Shown here one piece after another: positions 34,936 to 44,009 of a stretch of DNA of 64,000 bases. Every line of letters starts with the position of its first letter. Within the stretch, counting starts at the first letter, position 1. The stretch lies in contig JADJOP010000013.1 in NCBI GenBank assembly GCA_016713735.1, positions 62,001 through 126,000 on the forward strand. Direction: 5' to 3'. This DNA comes from Bryobacterales bacterium (GTDB lineage Bacteria; Acidobacteriota; Terriglobia; Bryobacterales; Bryobacteraceae). A program made the translations under genes and the position numbers. The notes below the pieces were generated by a model that ran no database searches, had not been told where the DNA came from, and saw only the letters and a list, made by a program, of their open reading frames with translations.

Positions 34936-37900
34936 CGGTCACCTCGTGTGGAAATGGGGCGGAGTGTGGCACTGGGGCGGCTTGGGGCCGTTGTGGTTGC
35001 GCCGGCGACGCGGGCCGTGCGCGGCTTGGGCGCGGGCGAAGTGAGCTGCTCTCCGCGGCGGTTGCGGAACTGCGGGCTCTTCACGATTTCGGCGGCCAGT
35101 TGCGCCACGGTGGCTTCGGGGCCGGCCTTCACCATCTGGTCGATGAGCGGGAGGTCGGAGGCAATAATAGTGCGGCCGAGGGCGTAGCCGAGCATCTTCT
35201 GCGCCATGTTGCGGCGCACCTGCTCGTCGTTCTTCTTGAGATAGGCGATGAGGCCGTCGACGCCGTTGATCTCGGTTTTATCGAGTGCCGTGGCGGCGTC
35301 CTCGATCGGCTTGCCGTCGGCGTAGGCGGTGCGCCAGCGGCCAACGGGATCGTACTTCTCAAAGGGGAAGCCAAGCGGATCGATGCGCAGGTGGCAGGCG
35401 GCGCAGGTGGCGTTGCGCTTGTGCGATTCGAGCTTCTGCTTGAGCGTCATTTCGCCGAACAGCTTGTCGTCGGCGGGGATCGAACCGGCATTGGCGGGCG
35501 GCGGCGGCGTGGGCGTGCCGAGCACGCGGCGCAGCAGCCAGTCACCGCGCTTGACGGGACTTGTGCGCAGCGGCGCGGAGGTGGCCGTGAGCACTGCGCC
35601 CAAACGCAACATGCCGCCGCGCTGGAGGGCACTGGCGCCCTCGATAAGTTCCATCTCCTTGGCCGATTTCACTTCCTTCTTAATGCCGTAGTGCTTGGCG
35701 AGCGTTTGGTTGAGGAAGGTGTAGTCGGCGGTGAGCAGATCCTTCACCGGGCGTTCGCGGCGCACAACGTGTTCGAAGAACGAGACGGCTTCGTCATACA
35801 TCGCGGACTTCACGTCGTCGGTGAATTCGGGGAAGCGCGCGTTGTCAACGCCGCGGTATTCATCGAAGCGGTAGAAGCCGAGCCACTGGCCGAAGAACTC
35901 GGTGGCGAAGCGGCGCGCCTTGGGGTCAGCCATCATGCGGCGGACCTGGCGCTCGAGCTGCGCGGGCGTGTTCAATTCACCGGCCATGGCGGCGCGGCGC
36001 AGTTCTGCGTCGGGCGCGGACGACCAGAGGAAGAAGCTGAGGCGGCTGGCCAGTTCGAAGGGCGCAAGCTGCTTAGCGCCGCTCACGGGCGGGCCTTGTT
36101 CGAAGCGGTAGAGAAACGCCGGGGCGACAAGGATGCGAGCGAGCAGGGCGCGGATGGCCTTCTCATGATCGAGCTTGGCGACCTCGCGCGAGTTGGTATA
36201 GAAGGCGCGCAGACGGTCCTTTTCAGCGGGGGTGAGCGGACGGCGCCAAGCCTGTTCGGCCAGGCGCAGGCAATCGTCGAGGTGGCTGGGCTGCGCGGCG
36301 AGCTGCGATTTCAGCATGGCGTCGTAGACGGACTTCAGCGAACGCACATAGGGCTGCGCCTCGGCGGGCAGCGCGGCAATGGCGGGGTTAGTGAAGTCGC
36401 CGATCTTGCGGCCCTTCAGATCGAACTTGTACTTCTCTGAGACGAATTGAAGGAACGACTGGTGGTAGTCAAACGAGGAGTAGAGATCGGACCAGGCGTG
36501 TTCCAACTGCGCACGGGCCTTGTCGTCGAGCATCTTTTCGACAAGGAACGCGTCGTCGCGGAAGTATTTCAACTGGGTGTGGAAGCGGTCGCGCTCGGGC
36601 TGGTTGTAGTCGTTGTTCCAGGGCGCGGGAATGGGGTCGCGGTCAGCCGGCGTGGGCTCGCCTTGCGAGGTTTGCGGCAGGTTGGCGGCGAACTGAAGGA
36701 CGTTGGCCTTCCATTGCAGGTAGCCCTTGCTCTCGGGGTTGGCCATGATGGCGTAGGCGGGCGGGCGTCCCTTGGTGAGATCCTCGCGATCGGCCACGGT
36801 GACGCGCAGCACGGCATCGCCGGCCGAACCTGGCACGATGCTGGCGTCGAGTTCGACGGCCACTCCGGCGGTGCCCGCGGGCGTGTTCACGTCGAAGAAG
36901 ATGGGCGCCTCGCCGGTGGTGACGAACTCGGCGGCGCCCACGGTGAGGCCCGCTGGCCCCTGGCCGAGCTTCAGCTTCGCTTTCGAATCGTCGTCAAGGA
37001 ACGGAACGAGGTCAGTGGACGGGCCGCCGCTGCGGTCGGGCTTGAGGAAGCGCACTTTGGCGTTCTTCCAGATGAGGTAGGGCACGTCTTTCGATTGCGG
37101 GTTGGCCGAGAGCGCGGAGAGGTAGATACGCGCCTTGCCGTTCTCGGTGGCGTTCTGGCGGCCGCGGAAGAAGGTGCGGAACTTGAAGGTGGGCATCGCC
37201 TGCAGCGAGGCGTCGGTGAGCACGAGGGCGCGTTCATCGCCCTGCCCGCCGGCGGCCAGCGCTCCGGCGGCGAAGAGCCAGCGCGTCCATTCCAGAAGAG
37301 CTTTCTGTGCCGTGTCGCATCCGGCTCGCACGGCCTTCTCCGTCTCAGGCGTGGGCTTGCCGGTGGGTGCGGGCAGCTTGCGCCAGGCGTCCACCACCAC
37401 GCTGGTCGGATAGGTGACGGCGGAGTTGTCGAGCACGGACCAGATGTGTTGCGTGAAGCGGGCGCTCAAGCCTTCGCGCGCTCCGGCGGCTTCGAGCGTG
37501 AGCGCGGGCTCACCGAGCGCGGCGCGGTGGCGGTAACGCCAGGCGGCGTAGAAGGCCTTTGAGTAGCGTTCCAAACCATAGGGCCGTCCGCCTTCGGCCG
37601 AAGCGGCGCGGAAACCGTTGTTGCGGTAGATCTCGTGGATGCGGTGGATGGCGGAGAGTTCCTTGCCCATCTTGCCGGGGTCGTCGAAGAACTGAATGGG
37701 GCCGGCGCCGATGACGGCGTGGCTGGCGACGAGCTTGGCCGATTCGAGGTAGCGCTCCAGGTCGGCATCTTGCATGAACTGCACGTCGCCGAAGTTGGTG
37801 AAGCCCTCGCCGCCGACGGAGTCAGTGGCGAAGTTGCGGTCGAGTTTGAGGTTGAGGCCGGTGAGGTCGCGCACGGCGTAGGAGTATTCGCCGGAGGTAA

Positions 37901-38276
37901 GGCGTCGCACGGTGACCTTGCCGGGGTCTCCGGCATGCTGGCGTGCGTAATCGCCGAGGCGGGCGCGAATCCACTCGACGGCTTCCGTGCGTTGGGCGTC
38001 GGTGGGTTGCGGGAGCTTGGCCGGAGGCATGGTGCGGTCTTCCAGCGCATGGGCCACTTTTTGCCAGTGTTGGAACTGCTCGCCGACGCTGAGTTCGGCG
38101 GTGAGTTTCTCCAGGTTGATGCCGGCCGTGGCGGCTTTGCCGTGGCAGGTGAAGCAGTATTGCTTGAAGACGGAGGGCGCCGGCACCGCTGTTTTCGTGG
38201 CGGCGGGCTTCACGGGGGCGGCGGCCGACAGGACGCACACACCGCACAGTAGAGAAAAAACGAGGCTCTTAGTCAT
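34932..38276 (-). CDS. DUF1592/DUF1588/DUF1585-type secreted c-type cytochrome-like protein (copy 2)
   Basis: The 1114-residue protein starts at ATG 38276 with a signal peptide (MTKSLVFSLLCGVCVLSAAA). Heme motifs CxxCH lie at residues 41-45 (CFTCH) and 958-962 (CAACH). The DUF1587 segment (VRRLTSGEYSYAVRDLTGLN), the DUF1595/DUF1592 middle (LASRLSFFLWSSAPDAE) and the C-terminal DUF1585 (EIVKSPQFRNRRGEQL) are in the same order as copy 1. An extra ~100-residue segment in the middle (around 370-560) and a Pro/Thr/Arg tail explain the greater length. It is coupled to DUF1552 copy 2. The frame extends to 38339, but the signal peptide sets the start. The 122 nt upstream contain a CGCCCC/GGGGCG palindrome. 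Confidence 0.92.
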   Translation of the reverse strand: MTKSLVFSLLCGVCVLSAAAPVKPAATKTAVPAPSVFKQYCFTCHGKAATAGINLEKLTAELSVGEQFQHWQKVAHALEDRTMPPAKLPQPTDAQRTEAVEWIRARLGDYARQHAGDPGKVTVRRLTSGEYSYAVRDLTGLNLKLDRNFATDSVGGEGFTNFGDVQFMQDADLERYLESAKLVASHAVIGAGPIQFFDDPGKMGKELSAIHRIHEIYRNNGFRAASAEGGRPYGLERYSKAFYAAWRYRHRAALGEPALTLEAAGAREGLSARFTQHIWSVLDNSAVTYPTSVVVDAWRKLPAPTGKPTPETEKAVRAGCDTAQKALLEWTRWLFAAGALAAGGQGDERALVLTDASLQAMPTFKFRTFFRGRQNATENGKARIYLSALSANPQSKDVPYLIWKNAKVRFLKPDRSGGPSTDLVPFLDDDSKAKLKLGQGPAGLTVGAAEFVTTGEAPIFFDVNTPAGTAGVAVELDASIVPGSAGDAVLRVTVADREDLTKGRPPAYAIMANPESKGYLQWKANVLQFAANLPQTSQGEPTPADRDPIPAPWNNDYNQPERDRFHTQLKYFRDDAFLVEKMLDDKARAQLEHAWSDLYSSFDYHQSFLQFVSEKYKFDLKGRKIGDFTNPAIAALPAEAQPYVRSLKSVYDAMLKSQLAAQPSHLDDCLRLAEQAWRRPLTPAEKDRLRAFYTNSREVAKLDHEKAIRALLARILVAPAFLYRFEQGPPVSGAKQLAPFELASRLSFFLWSSAPDAELRRAAMAGELNTPAQLERQVRRMMADPKARRFATEFFGQWLGFYRFDEYRGVDNARFPEFTDDVKSAMYDEAVSFFEHVVRRERPVKDLLTADYTFLNQTLAKHYGIKKEVKSAKEMELIEGASALQRGGMLRLGAVLTATSAPLRTSPVKRGDWLLRRVLGTPTPPPPANAGSIPADDKLFGEMTLKQKLESHKRNATCAACHLRIDPLGFPFEKYDPVGRWRTAYADGKPIEDAATALDKTEINGVDGLIAYLKKNDEQVRRNMAQKMLGYALGRTIIASDLPLIDQMVKAGPEATVAQLAAEIVKSPQFRNRRGEQLTSPAPKPRTARVAGATTTAPSRPSATLRPISTRGDR

Positions 38277-38398
38277 CTCAATCAACGCGGACGAACGGAC
38301 TGCAATCCCAGTGCAGCTACAGTCTATCACCGGATACACGCCCCCTGGGGGCGCCGATGAAGGAGGAGGCGCGATCGATGCGGGCGTCGTTACACCAC

Positions 38399-41300
38399 TT
38401 AGAAAATCAGTTTGAGGCCGACGAAGATGCGGCGCTCTTCCTGGCCGGTTTGCGTGTTGGTGACCTGTCCGAACAGGGTGTTGGTGGGCACGGTGTTGGG
38501 CGGACTGAAATTGGGGGTGTTCATGGCGCCTTCGGCCTCACCGCGCAGTTGCGCTTTGAGACCCTCGAAGATCTGGAAGTTTTTATTGACGCTCATGTCC
38601 CACACATTAATGCCGTAGGCACGAATGTTCGCCAGCCGGAGCGGGAAGGTGCGGATGTTCTGGTCGAGCTGAAAGGCCGCACGGCGCTCGAAGCCTTCGG
38701 TTTGGAACCAGCGCTGAAGGCTCTGGTTGGATTCTTCCAAGCCGGTGTAGGTGCCGTTGTAAATGACATTGCCGAAGTTGAGCGGAGCGCCCGTCTGGCC
38801 CTGGTAGAGTGCCTGGAACTGCCAGCCTCCGGCGGCGAGGTCGAGCCAGCGCGGCATGGTGCCTCCGAAGCGCTTGCCGCGGCCAAAGGGCAACTCATAC
38901 ATCGCAGCCAGGGTGAAGCGCTGGGTGCGGTCGAGATCGGAGATGATGTGCGTGGGAATGTCGTCAACCGGATTCAGGTAGGCGACGGCATCCATGGCCT
39001 TTGACCATGTGTAATTGGCCTGCAGGAGCAGTCCCTGCGAAAAGCGGCGTTCAAAGCGGGCAGTGAAGGCGTGATACCAGGTGGTGCCGGCGGGAAGGCC
39101 CGTGGAGAGGTCGCCGAAGTGCGGCGCGCGGCGGAGCAACTGGGCGCGGGTGGTGTTGGCGTTGTTGAAGAAGGCCGTGCCGCTGAACCCGGCGATGCCG
39201 CGGAAGGGATTGGGAACGGCGGCGGTGAGTGAGTTGATGGTCGCTGTGTCACGCACGGGGAGCGTGCTCAGGTACTGGCGTGGGATGGGGTTCAACTGGG
39301 TGTTCACGCGGACGCGCGTGGCGCGGTTGCCCTGGTAGCCGATTTCGACGACGCTGCGCGGCATGGGTTCAAACTGGATCGAGTAACTCCAGCGCTGCGT
39401 GTAGGGGCGGCGCCCATCGGCGGCGGTGAAACCGGGTGAACGGCCGAGGAATGTTGTGAGGCCCTGCGAGGCGCCGACGGGACGGTCGACGCCATTCGGG
39501 AACGGATTGGTGATTGAAGCGGCGTAGGTTCGGCCGTTGTCGTTGGAGGCCACAATATTGGTGCGCTGGTTGAAGCCGGGCTGCGCGACATCGGAGAAAT
39601 CGGCGCCGAGCAGTCCGTAAAAGAGGCCGAAGCCCGCGCGCATGACGACGGTGGGCCGGAACTGCCAGGCAAAGCCGATGCGCGGCATTACGGCTTTGTA
39701 GAACGCGGGCCGGAACTGGCGCGACACGCCGTTGAGACCAAGGAAGGTCAAGCCGCCGGGGGTGCGGAAATTGGCGGCCGGAATATCAGCGATGGGGGCG
39801 CGGGCATAGTTGGTTCGCGCGGTCGCTTCGATGGGGTTGGTGGTCACGAAGTCAAAGTCGGCCGTGGAGCGGTTGTAGCGTTCCACGATGGGACCTTCAT
39901 ACTCCCAGCGCATGCCGAGGTTGAGCGTGAAGGTGCGCGCCAACCGCCAGTCGTCCTGCATAAAGAGCGAGTAGAAGGGGCTGGACTCGGCGCGCGAGTC
40001 GTTGATGTCGAGGCCGCCGGCGGTAGGGATGCCGTAGAGCATGCTGGCGAAGCTTTGGCCGAAGCCGGGCGAGCCGGGAGCATTATCGAGCGGACCGCGC
40101 GTGTAGGTATCGCCAAAGGTGAGCGCCGGGGCGACGTTGCCGTAGGTGATGCTGTTGTCGTAGGCGAGGCGGCCGTCGAAGCCGAACTTGAGGCTGTGGT
40201 TGCCGCGGATGTAGTTGAGCACGGTGAGCAGGGTGTGCGAATAGTAGCGCTGGTCAAAGCCGCCGTTGTTGCCCAGCGGCAGGACGCCGCCGTTGACGGT
40301 GATGAGCGGGAAGGTGACGCCGCGCGGGTCAAGCTGCGAGGTGAGCGAGGAGGGGAAGCCGAACTGCGACAGGTCATAGCCCTGGTTCACGAACTCCTCC
40401 TTTTCACTGAACCAGGTGAAGCCGTAGCGCACGTCGATGGTCATGGTGGAGTTGAGCATGACGACGTTATCGAGCGCGAAGCCGCGGTGCGGGCGCTGGC
40501 GTTTGCGGCCGCGCGCGTCGCTGCCGGGAATCCAGGCGTCGAAGGAGCCGTTGAAGATGGACTGGGAGTAGCGGAAGAAGCTGCGCCAGCGGTCGCTGAA
40601 GTTGTGGTCGATGCGCACGATGGGCTGGTAGAGGTCCTGTTTATCGGGACGGCCCAGTTGGTAGTTGTTGAGAAAATCGGCCGTGCCGGCGGCATTGGGC
40701 AGGGGATAAAACTTGGTGTAGATGGACGCCTCCCTGGAAATGCGGGAGGCGGGCACGATGTTGCCGGGAAGCGGATCGCGGCGGAAGCGGGTGCCCTCGG
40801 CGCGGGTGGAAAACGGGTCGTAGATTTGATACTGATTGCCCACGCCAAGCAGTGCGGAGAAGTCGCCGCGCCGCATGGCCTCGGTCGGCAGGGACGATTG
40901 GCTGGCCACCGTGCGCAGCCGGTTGTGGGCCTGGTAGCCGAACATCCAGAAGGTCTTGTTGCGGCCGTCGTAGAGCTTGGGGATGTAGACCGGTCCGCCC
41001 ACGGCGGCGCTGTAGCGGAGCCAGCGCGTGAACGGCGTGTTGCGCTTGATCTTCTCGTCGGTGATGGGTCCGGTGGTGGGGTTGAAGATGAAGCCGTTGG
41101 TGAAGAAGTTGCGGGTCATCATGGGACCGCTGGCGACAAAGGTGCCGAGCGTGCCGTGGAAGTTGTTGCCGCCGGACTTCATGGAGATGTTGATCTGCCC
41201 GCCCGTGGTGTGGCCGACAGCCGCGTCGTAGCTGGCCGTATCGACGCGGACCTCATCCACCATGTCGGCGGGTGGAATGAAGGCGGTGCGGCCGCCATAA

Positions 41301-41887
41301 GCATTGTTGGAGACGCCATCGACGTTGTAGTCGATGCCGCCCAGCCCGGTGCCGCCGACGCGGACGGCGCTCGACTGGTCGATGTTCCAGGGGCCGTCAT
41401 AGGGCAGCGAGGCGAGCGTGGTGCCAGGAGCCAGCGAATAGAGCCAGGCGACGCTGCCGGAACGGATCGGCATGTTCTCGAGCACCTTGCGGTCCACCAC
41501 CTGACCGACGGTGGCGTTCGTGGTTTCGAGCACCGGCGATTCGGCAGTGACCTGGATCTTCTCCGAGGCCGCGCCGGGTTCAAGTGTGACGTCGATGCGC
41601 ACGCGTTCGCCGATGCGGAGGTCGATGTTGGAGCGCGACCAGGTCTTGAAGCCGGCGAACTCCACCTGCATGGTGTATTCGCCCGTGGTCAGGTAGTTGG
41701 CGTCGAAGAGCCCCTCGCCGTTGGTGGTGAAGCGCACGGTGACGCCGGTGCGGGTGTGGGTCAGGGCGACTTTGGCGTTGGGGATGACGCCGCCGGTGGT
41801 GTCGCTGACCTGGCCGTTGATGAAGCCGCGCGGGTCCTGGGCAAGGAGCGCGAGTGAGGTGAGGACCCCTAAAAGTGCGAATCGCAT
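38399..41887 (-). CDS. Oar-like TonB-dependent receptor with carboxypeptidase-regulatory-like domain
   Basis: The 1162-residue protein starts at ATG 41887 with a signal peptide (MRFALLGVLTSLALLAQ). A carboxypeptidase-regulatory-like beta domain follows (about 20-105; INGQVSDTTGGVIPNAKVAL). Next come a plug (VRVGGTGLGGIDYNVDGVSN, HTTGGQINISMKSGGNNFHG) and a long beta-barrel ending in phenylalanine (IFVGLKLIF). Acidobacteria encode many such receptors, thought to import large organic substrates such as oligosaccharides or peptides; the ligand here is unknown. It stands alone, with DUF1592 copy 2 122 nt downstream on the same strand and the serine hydrolase divergent. Confidence 0.93.
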   Translation of the reverse strand: MRFALLGVLTSLALLAQDPRGFINGQVSDTTGGVIPNAKVALTHTRTGVTVRFTTNGEGLFDANYLTTGEYTMQVEFAGFKTWSRSNIDLRIGERVRIDVTLEPGAASEKIQVTAESPVLETTNATVGQVVDRKVLENMPIRSGSVAWLYSLAPGTTLASLPYDGPWNIDQSSAVRVGGTGLGGIDYNVDGVSNNAYGGRTAFIPPADMVDEVRVDTASYDAAVGHTTGGQINISMKSGGNNFHGTLGTFVASGPMMTRNFFTNGFIFNPTTGPITDEKIKRNTPFTRWLRYSAAVGGPVYIPKLYDGRNKTFWMFGYQAHNRLRTVASQSSLPTEAMRRGDFSALLGVGNQYQIYDPFSTRAEGTRFRRDPLPGNIVPASRISREASIYTKFYPLPNAAGTADFLNNYQLGRPDKQDLYQPIVRIDHNFSDRWRSFFRYSQSIFNGSFDAWIPGSDARGRKRQRPHRGFALDNVVMLNSTMTIDVRYGFTWFSEKEEFVNQGYDLSQFGFPSSLTSQLDPRGVTFPLITVNGGVLPLGNNGGFDQRYYSHTLLTVLNYIRGNHSLKFGFDGRLAYDNSITYGNVAPALTFGDTYTRGPLDNAPGSPGFGQSFASMLYGIPTAGGLDINDSRAESSPFYSLFMQDDWRLARTFTLNLGMRWEYEGPIVERYNRSTADFDFVTTNPIEATARTNYARAPIADIPAANFRTPGGLTFLGLNGVSRQFRPAFYKAVMPRIGFAWQFRPTVVMRAGFGLFYGLLGADFSDVAQPGFNQRTNIVASNDNGRTYAASITNPFPNGVDRPVGASQGLTTFLGRSPGFTAADGRRPYTQRWSYSIQFEPMPRSVVEIGYQGNRATRVRVNTQLNPIPRQYLSTLPVRDTATINSLTAAVPNPFRGIAGFSGTAFFNNANTTRAQLLRRAPHFGDLSTGLPAGTTWYHAFTARFERRFSQGLLLQANYTWSKAMDAVAYLNPVDDIPTHIISDLDRTQRFTLAAMYELPFGRGKRFGGTMPRWLDLAAGGWQFQALYQGQTGAPLNFGNVIYNGTYTGLEESNQSLQRWFQTEGFERRAAFQLDQNIRTFPLRLANIRAYGINVWDMSVNKNFQIFEGLKAQLRGEAEGAMNTPNFSPPNTVPTNTLFGQVTNTQTGQEERRIFVGLKLIF

Positions 41888-42037
41888 GATTGAAGATGAA
41901 ATCACATTCACGGGCCGGATGCAACGCGCGCCCTCCAAGGCCATCGAGGCGGCGGCATTGAGGGGGCGGCGAGGGCGCGAACCCGGGAACAACCCGGCGC
42001 CGGCGTGCGTATAGTGGGAGTGCGAAAGGACCACTGC

Positions 42038-43363
42038 ATGAGAATTCTGCTATCCCTGTGGCTGAGCGCGGCTCTGCTGAGCGCCCAGGACTTTACCGCC
42101 AAAGCCGGCGCTTATGTGGATTCGTGGGTGCGCGACGGCCACTTCAGCGGCACGGTGCTGGTGGCCAAGGACGGCAAACCGCTGCTGCGCAAGGGCTGGG
42201 GCATGGCCAACCGGGAGTGGAACATTCCCAACGCGCCGGACACCCGCTTCCGGCTGGGCTCGATCACGAAGCAGTTCACGGCGGCGGCGATTTTGAAGCT
42301 GGCCGAGGAGGGCAAGCTGTCGTTGCAGGACCCGGTGGGCAAATATTACACCGATGCCCCGGCGACGTGGGAGAAGATCACGATCCACCACCTGCTCAAC
42401 CACACCTCGGGCATCGTGAGCTACACAGGGCTGCCGGGCTTTTTCCAGAAAGAGTCGATGATCGCGCGCAAACCCGCCGAGATCGTCAAGCTCACCCAGG
42501 ACAAGCCGCTTGAGTTCGAGCCGGGCAGTAAGATGAAGTACAACAACTCCGGCTACATCTTACTTGGTTGTGTGATCGAGAAAGTAAGCGGCATGGCCTA
42601 TGACGAGTATCTGAAGAAGAGCCTGTTCGAGCCGCTCGGACTGAAAGACACCGGCTATGACTGGAACCAGGCGATCATTGCCCGCCGCGCCAGCGGCTAC
42701 CTGCCGGACGGCAAGAACGCCCCGTACCTCGACATGAGCCTGCCCTACGCCGCCGGATCGCTCTATTCGACCGTCGACGACCTGGCCGTTTGGGCCGCGG
42801 CGCTGGAGTCCGGGAAAGTGGTGAGCAAGGAGAACTACGCGAAAATGACCACGCCGTACTTAAATAACTACGGCTACGGGCTGGTGATGGAGAAGATCGA
42901 GAATCACGACGTGGTGGGCCATGGCGGCGGCATCAATGGCTTCAACACTTCCCTCATCCGGGCTGGAGGCGACGGGCTGACGGTGGCCGTTCTGGCCAAT
43001 CAGAACGGTCCGGCGGCCGACCGCATCGGCAAGGACCTGGTGGCGCTCTACCTGGGCAAGGATGTGAAACCGCGCCCCGTGCTCACCGAGGTGAAGCTGC
43101 CGGCGGCGAAGCTCGATTCCGTGGCCGGGCAGTATGAGTTGCGGCCGGGGTTTGTTTTGAAGGTGTGGCGAGAAGGCGAGCAGTTAATGACGCAGGCCAC
43201 CGGCCAGGGTAAGTTAGCCATCCAGGCGTCGGCCGATGACCAGTTCTTCTCCACGCGCGTCGACGCGCGGATCACCTTTCAGCGCGGCCCGGACGGTAAG
43301 GTGACGCAACTCACGCTGCATCAGGGCGGCCGCGAAATGGTGGGCAAGCGCATCGGCGACTAA
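42038..43363 (+). CDS. Secreted serine hydrolase of the beta-lactamase/class C (S12) family
   Basis: The 441-residue protein has a signal peptide (MRILLSLWLSAALLSAQ) and an S12 fold. The nucleophile motif is S75-I-T-K78 (RLGSITKQFT), the YxN motif is Y168-N-N170 (MKYNNSGY), and the third motif is HGG at 295-297 (VVGHGGGING). A C-terminal ~90-residue lipocalin-like extension (SVAGQYELRPGFVLKV) is common in peptidase-type members. It could be an esterase, a D-aminopeptidase-like enzyme or a penicillin-binding protein homologue; true beta-lactamase activity cannot be claimed. ATG 42038 is supported by AGGA 8 nt upstream. A TATAGT box lies near 42011-42016. Confidence 0.9.
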   Translation: MRILLSLWLSAALLSAQDFTAKAGAYVDSWVRDGHFSGTVLVAKDGKPLLRKGWGMANREWNIPNAPDTRFRLGSITKQFTAAAILKLAEEGKLSLQDPVGKYYTDAPATWEKITIHHLLNHTSGIVSYTGLPGFFQKESMIARKPAEIVKLTQDKPLEFEPGSKMKYNNSGYILLGCVIEKVSGMAYDEYLKKSLFEPLGLKDTGYDWNQAIIARRASGYLPDGKNAPYLDMSLPYAAGSLYSTVDDLAVWAAALESGKVVSKENYAKMTTPYLNNYGYGLVMEKIENHDVVGHGGGINGFNTSLIRAGGDGLTVAVLANQNGPAADRIGKDLVALYLGKDVKPRPVLTEVKLPAAKLDSVAGQYELRPGFVLKVWREGEQLMTQATGQGKLAIQASADDQFFSTRVDARITFQRGPDGKVTQLTLHQGGREMVGKRIGD

Positions 43364-43389
43364 GCGCCGCCACTCCACTTCGCCCTTCT

Positions 43390-43998
43390 TTACACCTCGA
43401 CGCCGCGCGCGCGCAGCTCGCCGACGATCTGTTCGTGAGAGTGAAACTGCACGGCGTCGATGCCCAGGCGGCGCGCGCCTTCGACATACTCCGGGATGTC
43501 GTCGGTGAAGAAGACCTCGCCCGGCTCGCCCAGGGCATGGCGCAGCGCCTCGCGGTAGATGGCTTCGTCGGGCTTCATCGCGCCCACTTTGTAGCTCAGC
43601 ACGTGGTGATCGAAGTGATGCACATGCGGGTAATGCTGCTCGATCATCTCGTAGTGAATGGCGTTGGTGTTGGAGAGCAGCAGCAGGCGGTAGCGGCCCT
43701 TGAGCGATTCCAGCAGCGACTGGGGGATGAGCGTTTCCGGCGAGAAGATGCTGAACCAGATTTCGCGAAACTCGTCGAAGCTCAGCTCGCAGCCGATGGT
43801 GTGGCAGAACTGTTCGACGAAGGGGCGCGGCTCGATTTGCCCGCTTTCCAGGCGCGGCACGATGCCTGAGGCGCGCACGCGCTCACGGATCTCGTCGCGG
43901 CTGAGGCCGGTGCGTTCGGTGACGCGCGCATAGGCGCGGTCAAAGTCGAAGGGCACGATGACGCGGCCCAGGTCAAAGATGATGGTGCGAAGGGGCAT
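43390..43998 (-). CDS. HAD-superfamily phosphatase (YihX/subfamily IA-like)
   Basis: The 202-residue protein starts MPLRTIIFDLGRVIVPFD with nucleophile Asp9. Motif II is LLLLSNTNAIHYEM, motif III is KVGAMKPDEAIY, and motif IV is EVFFTDDIPEYVEGARRLG. This set matches HAD IA phosphatases such as YihX (alpha-glucose-1-phosphate phosphatase); the substrate is not fixed. The frame is open upstream to 44355, but ATG 43998 is the conserved start. It begins 11 nt after the stop of the upstream secreted protein and is probably co-transcribed. Confidence 0.92.
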   Translation of the reverse strand: MPLRTIIFDLGRVIVPFDFDRAYARVTERTGLSRDEIRERVRASGIVPRLESGQIEPRPFVEQFCHTIGCELSFDEFREIWFSIFSPETLIPQSLLESLKGRYRLLLLSNTNAIHYEMIEQHYPHVHHFDHHVLSYKVGAMKPDEAIYREALRHALGEPGEVFFTDDIPEYVEGARRLGIDAVQFHSHEQIVGELRARGVEV

Positions 43999-44009
43999 CC
44001 ACCACCAGA

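Noticed and set aside
40055..41857. 600-residue plus-strand frame opposite the Oar-like receptor
   Set aside because: Low-complexity shadow (Gly/Ala/Val/Asp) of a well-conserved TonB receptor.
42038..43363. Antibiotic-resistance beta-lactamase
   Set aside because: The S12 fold and motifs are shared with esterases and peptidases, and the C-terminal lipocalin-like extension favours those; no resistance context.
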